From Isoetes taiwanensis (Eukaryota > Streptophyta > Lycopodiopsida > Isoetales > Isoetaceae), in contig JAJEKV010000019.1 in NCBI GenBank assembly GCA_021234155.1, positions 3,942,356 to 4,006,355 on the forward strand: 64,000 nucleotides of DNA, given 5' to 3'. Under the pieces are notes generated by a model that did not search any database, was not told where the DNA came from, and saw only the letters and a program-made list of their open reading frames with translations. The position numbers and the translations under genes are program-made. Of this stretch, positions 19,187 to 28,712 are shown one piece after another (positions within the stretch are counted from its first letter, which is position 1; every line of letters begins with the position of its first letter).

Positions 19187-20323
19187 TCTATGGTAGGTGA
19201 TTTTCCATTCTTTCCATGTTTTGAAGCATTTATCAAGATTTGGAAAGCTTTTTTACGAATATGCTCTTATTTGTGACCTTGTGCTCAATTAGGTATTTGC
19301 ATGATAAGCTGCCGCAGGAGTGGAAAAGTAGAATCCATATCTTCTCTGCTTACAATTACTTTTTATTCAAGGAGGCTTCAAGCAACAAGAAAAGAAATGA
19401 TGCATCGAAGTGCCAGTGAGACGCAGATGAAGCAAGGACTTCTTTGGGCTAGTAATGGCTAAATGCCAATACATCCCTCATGCACTGCATTTGAGAACGA
19501 ACAACACGTGGCTTTGGCCATATTTGCTCTTGCTGAGAGCAAATCTAAAGTTCTAGATGCACCAGCTGTACATATCCTGAACCCTTTAAATGGCTTTGCC
19601 ACAAATGAAAAGGCAATTAGAGGGTATGACATCCCTTTGATATGTTTTTTATTTCAATTAATCTCAATGTTTTGCTGAATCTTACATGACTATTTTATAG
19701 GCGCAGACTACACACGCAGATCTTGATGAGTCAAACATCCAAAGGAATGGATTACTTGAGGAAAAATAACATCAAAGGTATAAATTACGTTGAAGTACCG
19801 CAACAACCTGACTTGACATCTTGCGGGTTGTTTGTGATGGCATTTATGCACAAGTTTGTTGACCTACTTATTTCTGGAAAAGACTCAAAGGTACATTATT
19901 CATGATCAATTTGAAATTGGCACATTATTCCCTTTTTAATGATCAATTCTAACATTGGCACATTATTATATCTTGCAGATTACACAAGACTGGTTTACGT
20001 ATGAGTATGCCCTTTCACGACGACAGGTCTTGATAGACGCTCTCATTAGTGAGAGTGGTGGCTGCTCAACAATAGCTTCTATAGAACAAGCACGGGCAGA
20101 TGCACTCAAGAGTCATTTGGTAGTTAAATCTTCCTTGGATGCCACTTCGGTCTCGGACATGTCCTTGAACTTGCGCTTTGAATGTTTAAATTATATTTTT
20201 CTCGACTAAATAAATTTGGTATATTGTGCATGTAAACCGATTCTCATGAGTAGATGGAATGTAAACTGATTCAATTTAAACATTTCTCTTATTCAATTTT
20301 ATCATGTTTTATTGTTGGCAGGT

Positions 20324-21151
20324 TTAGGGAAAAGAAAGGTCTTAGTGTTTGATATTGATGGAGGATTGGGTTGTCTCACATCCAAGGATGAGTTCTCACC
20401 TGCAAAAAACACAAAGATGCTAGGCCGATAGAGATAGGGGATAGAGTGTATATATGCAGGGCCCGGCATGAGGGTCTTCCTCTATTATGCACATGCCATT
20501 AACTTTGATTTGGGGATATGGTCCGAGCTGCCACTTAGTTTAGTATGCAGCATAATTGAGCAGCTAAAAGTAGAGGGCTTTCCGGATCTGAAATTCATAT
20601 TCGGAAGAAGTAGATGTTGGGTGCTTCCATTTAGAATAAACCCGTCCAAAAATCTTTATGTGAAGAACTTGGAAGTTATTTCAACTGAATTTCCCAAGTA
20701 TCATAGGAGGGCTCTGCTCTTTGATGATGCACAATACAAGTGCTCATTAAATCCCCTATACTCATACATTTGTATACCACCATGGACACTTAACAAACAA
20801 AATGATAACGTTATGACCGCACTCTACCCCTGGATTGAAGGGCTCCGCAATGCGGATGAGATTTCAACATACGTGAGGGATCACCCGTTTCATTCACCAA
20901 TTGATGCATTTGACAAGTTGGTTATGGAACGGATCACATATGAGTATGGCAGTTCCCGGATGCAGTTGCGGGCTGCATGCACTCACACATGTATGGTCGA
21001 TGACCTCGATGACGAGGAGACAAGTTCTTCGGCGAGAAGCACGGGCTCTCGAACGCCCGTATATCACGGCACCCATGACGATGAGACTGCTGCTATGGCA
21101 GCATATTTAGACACGCTCCATCATCATGAGCTCCTGCCTTGCATACTTTAA
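20324..21151 (+). pseudogene. NIF/FCP-type HAD phosphatase-like gene
   Basis: Proteins of this fold (SCP/FCP, NLI-interacting factor) dephosphorylate Ser/Thr. After an AG acceptor (GGCAG) the frame reads RKVLVFDIDGGLGCL, matching motif I (DxDGT) with Thr replaced by Gly. A stop and frame change follow at about 20430-20466. From 20468 an uninterrupted 227-codon frame has RVFLYYAHAINFDLGIWSE (motif II, usually VWSS), a cap-like segment and ALLFDDAQYKCSLNP (motif III DD), then a typical YLEGL-like helix (YPWIEGLRNADEI). A Ser/Asp-rich tail ends at 21151. It directly follows the Ulp1-like gene in the same orientation, so the two could be one fused gene or neighbours. The changed motifs I and II make catalysis doubtful. 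Confidence 0.75.
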
Positions 21152-21773
21152 GAGGTAATTAATTAATAGTCTTCTAAAGATTAAGTAAAAGTGTTACGTG
21201 TACTAACCATCTCATATTGTTTATCGATGCAGGCCCCAACTTCATAGATGTGGAACTAAATGAAGACATGTGAAGGAGTTGACATGTAACATATTGACAT
21301 GAGATGAAGTGAAATTTTGTAAAAACATATTGTAACTTTTTCTTCATATTGTAACCAGAAACATATTGTAACCAGATCTTCATCTTTAAATACAAAAATT
21401 TTGTCCACTTTTAAATGACAATATTTCCACATTCTTGACTTGTATAGTAGCATGTAAGTCTGCAATTTTCAGTTCAAAGATAAGGCACAGATCATGCATA
21501 AAGAAGTTTGATTTGATGTCCACTGAATGTAAATCAGATGTATTTTGTATTCTGTCTGGGTCATTGACCTAGTTTTGACCTAGTCAATGTATTCAATTGC
21601 TCCCAATCAGTTAGAGATATCTGGCCAGACTTTTCACACAACCTTCCTCATAAAGTAGAGCACACAATACAATTGATTTGGCATTAAAATGATGAATACA
21701 GTAAATATGGTAAACAATTTTATGTGACGGTCATTTTCTGCCTTAGGGACTGCATAAAAAAACTGTCTTCAGT

Positions 21774-21902
21774 TTACGTACAGTCTACAATCTCGGGCAG
21801 ATTTCCCAAAAGCATCTCGTGCCAATAATTGGATAATTCATATGCATAAGCAACACCTTTTATTTTATGCTGGACTGGCTCTAATGGAAATCTCGCCCCT
21901 AT
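21774..21902 (-). pseudogene. C-terminal end of the DDE-like gene, left of the LINE
   Basis: Reading leftward from the target duplication, the minus strand continues the frame of the DDE-like gene for about 37 codons (beginning PLEPVQHKIKG and ending EIVDCT) to a TAA at 21774-21776. The same frame runs up to the LINE poly(A) junction on the other side, so this is the displaced end of that gene. Confidence 0.8.
21887..21902 (+). repeat. LINE target-site duplication, left copy (16 bp)
   Basis: GAAATCTCGCCCCTAT, identical to 28697-28712 right after the poly(A) tail. Confidence 0.95.
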
Positions 21903-21975
21903 GGAAAAATTGAGGCGGGGGCGGGCGAAAATGTCGGAGGCGCTGGCGGGAGAACAGTGGTGCTTGACCTAAACC

Positions 21976-22251
21976 ATGAAATTCTTCACGATCTTGATCC
22001 AGGGAGAAAGATTTTCATGTGGATGGCTTGAGGGGGAGAGTGCCCGGCTGTGGGAAAGCTTGGTGTTCTATAGATTCTTACCAGAAGAACTATTTACCCC
22101 TCTGTTTTCCACGACCCCTCAATCAGAAGTAGAACTTCTTGAATCATGGTTGGGAGAATTTGTGGGGGACAGGCATGCTACTGCAGCAGGCATCTTCCAT
22201 TTGCATTGCTCGTGGGTTGACGAACGGATTGTAGTGAAAGTTTACAGTTAA
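21976..22251 (+). CDS. Small upstream ORF (ORF0-like) in the LINE leader
   Basis: A 91-codon ATG-initiated frame in the LINE 5' UTR, ending TAA about 105 bp before the ORF1 ATG. Composition is that of a folded acidic protein (FLPEELFTPLFSTTPQSEVE, LLESWLGEFVGDRHA), unlike random AT-rich DNA. No family recognised. It may be a genuine third ORF, a translated upstream ORF that limits ORF1, or chance. Confidence 0.45.
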   Translation: MKFFTILIQGERFSCGWLEGESARLWESLVFYRFLPEELFTPLFSTTPQSEVELLESWLGEFVGDRHATAAGIFHLHCSWVDERIVVKVYS

Positions 22252-22356
22252 GGTTTAGGTTGGATTGGTCGTTAGTAAGGGAAAGTTGGTAATCAGTAGT
22301 AACATTGGAAAAAAATAATAAAAAAATCAGTCTAGTTGGGGCAGAGTTTGGGGAAA

Positions 22357-24343
22357 ATGCAATCTTTAGGTCAGATGGGACAGATTTCGGGGAATGTGCA
22401 AGAAGGGTCAGATTTGGGGGAAAAGAATAAAATAATAGGGACAGAGAGGAATAATGACAGGTTTGAGGATTTGAAAGGTTTGCTCCGTACTCTCAGCGAA
22501 AAGGGGTTAAGACAGATTTGGGAGATCACTGCTCATTTAGCTGCATTGGAGAAGGGCGAAAGCGTGAAGGACTTCATTGCTTTTGGAGATTTCCTCACCT
22601 CGCTCAAAGACATGGTGAACACCAGGCGGTCATCCGGAGTGGGAACCCTGCAAAGGCAGAAGGAAGCTGTTACTCAAATTCTGGAGTATGCAAATCAGAT
22701 GCAGGAGGACGTCCGGAAGGAGCTCTTAACTGAAAAGGTCCCTGCATTTGCTGGTAAGCCCCTCAGAAACGCAGCTGTAGAGAGTAAATTGAAATTTCTT
22801 AAATCTCGGGGTCTTATAGGATGCCTCCGACATGAGGGGGTTAGGCTACAGTACATAAAAGGAGAGCTCGAAAGGATGGAACAGGGAATAGTGGTCAGTA
22901 ATATATATTGGATTGAATTCCCGTTCTTCCTGGTTGAATGTGGGAATAATCAGACTGCCTCCCTCCTTCTTAAGCAAGGTACCATCTCAAAAGCCAATAC
23001 ACAATTCTTTTTCCAGAAATGGTATCCTTCTTTTGATCCACAAAACTTTTCTGAATTATACCATCCTGCATGGACCTCCCTACAAGGCTTGAACCCGATG
23101 TATTGGAACGAACAGTCGCTGACTACTTTGTTTCAGCAAACTGGTAATGTAATCAGCCGGGAAGTCTCTCAGGACAAAGCACCGAGGGTCTGGGTGCAGA
23201 TAGACTTGCTTAAACCAATCCCGAGGGAAATAGAGTTTATGGACTATTTTGGTAATCGTAAGACTCTAAAGCTTGCTTGGCAGGGACTTCCCCAGCCGTG
23301 TCCTTCCTGTGGTATTAGATTGCATGGGGGGAGAGTATGTAGAGGGGGAGAAGGTGGTGTCAGAGTGAATCCAAATGGCCAAAACACAGGGAACTTACAA
23401 AGTACGAGGGAACAGGGAGAAGGTCTGTGGATCACACCAAACAAGGGGAAACAGGACAAAAGACAAAACAAGAATGGCAGTGAAAAAAGGAGGAGAAGAA
23501 GGCAGAAAATAAGGGAAGAAAAGGAGAAGGAAAAAGCCAGGATGGAACAGGGCAAGAGTCTGGAGAAAAAATCTCGGACAGAGTGGAAGAAAAAGGTCAA
23601 ATTCCTTGAAGACTCAGCCAAGGTCAAAGTGCTCAACAATCCCCATTCGAAAGGGAAAGGTGTTTCGGATGGGCAGGAGGATGGACCCCAGCACACCTCT
23701 GAGGTAGTCAGATCCATGACTTTGACAATTAGAGAACCGGATTTGTCCCATGGCAAATCTTACTCATCTTCAGACTCCTCAGGGGGTAGAGACAGGGGGG
23801 GGGGCCAGCTCACCAAAACCAGTCACTCAAAATCCAGATTCCCCTCTTCCGGTAATGGAACTCTTCCCCAACCCAGGAAAAACAGGACAAGAAACAGAGG
23901 AAGATCGGGATCCCGAAAAAGAGGAGGGGCAAAACAAGCAGGATTCGAAGAACAATGGGGTCCTGGAGTCCCCTCCAGAAGAAAGAGCCAACCTTGAGCA
24001 AGATCAAGTACTCAATAACCAACTGGATCCTCAGCAGCAAGCTGAGCAGCTGCAGGAACCACAATTGAGGAAAGAATCCGAGGAGGACTTGGACACCCCA
24101 ACAGCAGGAGGAAACTTAGTTGTCAAGGAGGGGGAAATATTCAAGACCCCAGCTGCTCAGCTGAGGGAATTGAAAGATCCTTCATCTATCCTATCAGGGA
24201 AATTCTGGGATGATGGGGATGGAAGTGATGAGGAGAAGGAAAACTCCTTTATAACTCCTCTCCCCCAAATTAAGAAAAGGCAGAAGAAGGTCTACACTCC
24301 AAGTGAGTATGGGCCTGTTACCCGAAGCTCCAAAATCCAATGA
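22357..24343 (+). CDS. LINE ORF1 (RNA-binding, DUF4283-like), frameshifted at a G10 run
   Basis: From ATG 22357 the frame gives an N-terminal helical region, a DUF4283/RRM-like domain (FFFQKWYPSFDP ... WTSLQGLNPMYWN ... APRVWVQIDL), a Cys motif (QPCPSCG) and a Lys/Arg/Glu-rich tail. At 23795-23804 there are ten consecutive G. The frame after them that has coherent acidic composition runs on to a TGA at 24341-24343, while the original frame ends at 23997. I infer one ORF1 across the G run. Its stop overlaps the ORF2 start as ATGA, a layout suited to termination-reinitiation. Confidence 0.8.
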
Positions 24344-27300
24344 GAATTGTCTCATGGAATTTGAGAGGTATCAAGGGTCCCCTAAAGAGGAAAAGGGCTC
24401 TGATTGCTCTCAAGGAAGTTAAAGCAGACATAATCCTGCTCCAGGAGCATAGGCTCCCCACCTTTGAAGCATCCAAACTTGGGAATTGGATTTTTCCTGA
24501 TGGAGAGTCTGTATGGGCCCCTGCTGATGGCACTAAAGGTGGGATCTGCATTGCTTGGAATGGGCTCCTTCTCTCATCCCTCAGGAAGATGGCAAGTGGC
24601 ATTTCTGGAAGTAGATAAAGAACTGATGGGTGTAATAAATATGTATGCTTCTACTTCCCCTGAGGAAAGAGAGGAGCAATGGAAAGATATGTCAGACTGG
24701 CTACAGGGTCAGAATGTCAGAAACTGGATCTTGAGTGGTGACTTTAACAACACCCCTTCATGGGAGCAGAAAGCAGGCAAGAAACTCAATATGTCAAAAG
24801 GAGAAAGAGCTCAATGGGACAAATTAATACATGCTTTTATTTATCATGCCCCATCTTCTTCCAATGCTTACTCATGGAGTAACAAAAGGAAAGGAACAGA
24901 TAGGGTGTACTGCCTATTGGATAGGTATTACACTAATATCTCCACTATTGATGGTTGGGATAATCTGACTGTTACCAATGACTGCAGCAATTCTATATCA
25001 GATCACTACCCTCAGATCTTGAATACAGGGTAAATTTGCTGAAACTCCATTCAAGTTCAATACCAGCCTGTTAAACAACAAATCCTTTTGCCAAGATTTT
25101 ACAAGGTTTTATTCTGCCTTGCTACCTGTGAATGCAAGTGGCTCAATGAAGGAATTTATAGGTAGATGCAAGCAGATCAAAAACTGGATTAAACATTGGG
25201 GCAAGGAATGGGCCAGGAAAAAAAGGCAAGAAAAGAATGAGGTTTATATGGAAATGAAAAATGTGAGACAAAGTCTGTTTACAGATAAAGGGAATATGCT
25301 GCTGCAGCAGAGGGAGGAAGTTTTGGAAAGAAAAGTGAAATTGATTGAAGAACATGAAGCAAGAAGTTTGGCAATCAAGAGTAGGAGCTTGTATATCAAT
25401 CATATGGATGATTGCAGTTCTAAATTTTTCTTTAGAGCTGCAAAAAGCAGACTAATGAACAATGGGATTATTTCTGTCACTGATAACAACCAAGAATTGT
25501 CCAAACAAGAGGATATACAGGATATGTTCTTCAAGAAATACAAGGACCTCTTTGCTGCTAGGCAAACTGATGAGCACAAAGTAAAAGAGTGTTTTGATTA
25601 TCTCGGCCCCAAAGATCAACCTATTGATGATAATCAACTTTTGACAACTCCAGTGGAGGATGAGATTTGGAGAGTCATTAAAAGTATGGCTCATGGGAAA
25701 AGCCCTGGGCCTGATGGATTACCCCCAGAATTTTTTGAGCAGTTCTGGAATGTAATAGGAAAAGATCTTACCAGGTTCATCCAGGGTGCTTGGCAAGCAG
25801 AGAAGCTACATCCAGCCATCAATGCTGGTTTAATTGCCTTAGTTTCTAAGGTAGAAAAGCCAAAGGTAGAAAAGCCCACCACCTTCTCGGATTGGAGGCC
25901 AATATCACTAACAAATGTTACATATAAAATTTTGGCTAAGATCTTTGCCAATAGACTCAAGAGGGTATTACAGGAGAAGATCAGTAGTGTTCAGTCAGGG
26001 TTTCTCCCTGGGAGGAGTATATTGGATAATTTCATTGGAGCCTATGAAGGCCTACATTGGAACAGGTACACCAGTCAGGGTTGTGTGCTCCTTAAGCTAG
26101 ACTTCAAAAGAGCATATGATACAATTGACTGGAATTTTCTTAATAGAGCCATGACTCAAATGGGATTTTCAAAAGAGGTGTTGAAGAAGATAACATGTTT
26201 CAATATTACAGGCTGCTCAGCAGTTTTAGTAAATGGCTCCCCCTCTTCCTTCTTTGAATGCAAAAGAGGGGTTAGGCAGGGGTGTCCCTTGGCCCCCTAC
26301 CTTTTCCTCATAGTAGCTGAGATGGTTACCAGAATCATCATGAAAATGCAGCAGAATGGAGAAATTAGTTGTCTCAAGTTGCCTTTTGCAAATGAATCAT
26401 TATCAGTGATGCAGTATGCAGATGACACGTTCACATTTCTGAAAGAACAGGGAAACAACATCCCAAATTTCCTTACTGCTATGGAACTATTTGGAGAAGC
26501 ATCAGGGGTTTTCCTCAATAAGGATAAATGTGCAATCATCTCAGACAGCTCAGAAAATTATATTGAAGGAATTAAGGTATGTGGGCATCATACTGCCACA
26601 AAGCTATTGGGTCTACCTCTTGCACTAAACATGAGTCTGCATGGCTTATGGGAACCTATAGTAGCAAAGATAAAGAAAAAGCTGCATGTTTATCCCAAAT
26701 CTTTATCTCTGGCAGGAAGAGTAGAGATCATCAATAGTGTCATTGCAAGCTCACATGTTTTCTTCTCCTCAGCAATAATTGCAGATAAAAAATCCTATCA
26801 GGAGCTGGAAGTCATCATGAAGGAGTTTATCTGGCAGGGGTCACACATGGTTGGATGGCAGTATCTTACCTTGCCTAAGAAAAAGGGAGGGTTAGGATGT
26901 AAGGACCTATTTCTTCAAGCCCAGACCTTAGAAGCTAAGCTGGTATGGAGGTCATTATTCTCCCAATCAAAATCTCCTGCTCTGCTGCTCACAAAATTTT
27001 GGATTGGCAAAACTCCCCTGATAGGATGTCCTTCCACACCACATCATCTTCCAGATTCTGCTTTCTACCAACTTGATCCTGGTTCAGGAACATCAACTAT
27101 AATGAGAAGGATTATTCAAGCTTCGAACAAAGTCTCAGTATGCTTTAAAGCTCACCCCATAGATAAAGTGTCAGATGACTTTAATTTCTTCTGGCATCAG
27201 GGGCTTGCAGATGAAGATGATGGATGTTTAGCCCTGAAACATCCAAGGAAGTACAAGGAATGGACAGCAAAAGGGCTCTGCACAGTTGGCAGTATGTCAA

Positions 27301-28064
27301 ATGGATCAGCCTGGAAAACTTGGCAGGAGGTATCTGGCCTGCTAAGGAATTCTGCTTGCAATAGGAATATCTATAATACTTTGACTTACCATCACCACAG
27401 AGGAACAGGGGATGAGATCAAGCAGTGTAACTGGGCATTCGATGGCAAGGAATACAATGTAGCCAAGATATATTCACTCTTGGTGAGTAGTCAAGAGACA
27501 AAGGTTTCTAGCCAATGGGGTTGTTCAGAGTCAGATGCCATTGCTATCATTCGAAAGGGATGGAAACTACAGAGTGCCAGGAAAACTGTCTTATTTAGGT
27601 GGCTCCTGTTGAATAAAAGTCTAAAGTTTAATGCCTTACGAGCCAAATTCAATGCACAAATTTCAGACAGGTGCCCTCTTGGGTGTGGTCAAGCTGAATC
27701 TTCCACACATATCTTCATCTGCCCTTGGCTATCCCCTTTCTGGAATTGGATAGGTACATATATTGGGTTTGTCCCAAGCAATGAACCTGAATTGCTTGAA
27801 TTCCTTTCATCTGGCTCTACCTTTTTGTGTACTGTTAGGACTCTTTGTCTCTGGACAATATGGAAACACAGAAATGGAGTGGCCATTAACCACTCAGCCC
27901 CAGATGTGAACTACCTCAAAACTACCCTGCAATTGGAGCTTGCAGATACAGCTATGGCACATAGACTACTCAAGGGTGCCAGTTATGACAAAAAATGGGA
28001 TACTTTGGGCTCTTATCAAGGGTTCTACTCATTTTTTTCTCTTTACTTTAACAACCTTTTCTGA
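24340..28064 (+). pseudogene. LINE ORF2: endonuclease and reverse transcriptase
   Basis: ATG 24340 opens an APE-like endonuclease (RIVSWNLRGIKG, LLQEHRLP). One frame change near 24590 and another near 25030 separate it from the SGDFN and SDHYPQ blocks and from the 981-codon remainder (25119-28064). The reverse transcriptase has DWRPISLTNVTYKILAK, GFLPGRSILDN, LKLDFKRAYDTIDW, GVRQGCPLAPYLF and the catalytic MQYADDT. The C-terminus has a zf-RVT motif (CPLGCGQAESSTHIFICPW). All expected catalytic residues are visible, so only the two frame changes disable it as read. Confidence 0.93.
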
Positions 28065-28696
28065 TGTGGTTTGCAGACTATCTGATTCAGAAGCATCATG
28101 AAGGCGGGCACTTCAGGGAGGTCCCGGAAGGAACGAAGCCCCTCTCGCACCAAGAAGTTCTTGAAGCATTGCTGTGGGTCAAAACAGAATTGATCATGAT
28201 TCGAACGCTTAAGCGTGTGCTCGATGATGAGGATATATGGCAGTTCAAGCATGAGCTTAAGCATTATTTCGAGGAGAAGCTTCGGATTTGTGAATCGTGT
28301 CGAGATTCGTGGATCCTCCACATCTTGGACGCATCTGCATATGGAGCTGGGGAGCTGGACTATCTTCTTTTCAAATATACTGATCAGGCTTTTGCCATCA
28401 TCACCTTAGATGGTGTGAATGAAGACTGAGATAGCAGATGCAGAAACCTTGAAACTATAATCTTTTCATGTTTCCTATATAGTTATGTTTTTAATTTCCT
28501 GTGGCTTAAGTACCTAAAACAGTGGTTTAATTTTGATTATATTCCCTCCTCTGGAGTGTATGGCCGGTTTTTAAGCATGGCCTATTAAACAAGGACTCTC
28601 CTAGAGCCTCCTTGTTCTTTTGTATTACTATGTATTTGCATGTAATATAATATCACTGCCGTTACTTCAAAAAAAAAAAAAAAAAAAAAAAAAAAA

Positions 28697-28712
28697 GAAA
28701 TCTCGCCCCTAT
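28697..28712 (+). repeat. LINE target-site duplication, right copy (16 bp)
   Basis: GAAATCTCGCCCCTAT directly after the A run at 28670-28696. Confidence 0.95.

Larger units (their letters stand above)
7921..20208 (+). pseudogene. Ulp1/SENP-type (C48) cysteine protease-like gene, split by a gypsy element
   Basis: Ulp1-type proteases cleave SUMO-like modifiers. Exon pieces are 7921-8069 joined to 19182-19192 (interrupted by the retrotransposon), 19293-about 19410, about 19462-19622, about 19701-19890 and about 19979-20200. They encode, in order, a linker ending TNRLVE, a YLHDKLPQEW segment typical of plant Ulp1 domains, a His site (NEQHVALAIF, where HW is usual), VHILNPLNG where the family has HLDSL (so Asp is replaced by Asn), and VEVPQQPDLTSCGLFV with the Gln and catalytic Cys. 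Several exons keep splice signals, but stops occur near 19419 and 19450. The Asn-for-Asp change, the missing Trp and the stops suggest it is not an active protease. Confidence 0.8.
21903..28696 (+). mobile_element. Near-complete L1-type LINE, 6.8 kb
   Basis: It is flanked by a perfect 16-bp target duplication and ends in a 27-nt A run (28670-28696), so the 5' end is complete rather than truncated. Order: GC-rich 5' UTR with a small ORF (21976-22251), ORF1 (22357-24343), ORF2 (24340-28064), 3' UTR. ORF2 has an APE endonuclease, reverse transcriptase and terminal zinc motif, as in plant L1. A G10 run shifts ORF1, and two one-base frame changes break ORF2 near its endonuclease end. Otherwise preservation is good, so the insertion is recent or the shifts are sequence errors. 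Confidence 0.95.

Noticed and set aside
23244-23756. 170-codon hydrophobic minus-strand frame inside LINE ORF1
   Set aside because: It is the reverse of the Lys/Glu-rich ORF1 tail, which yields Phe/Leu/Ser-rich antisense by composition.
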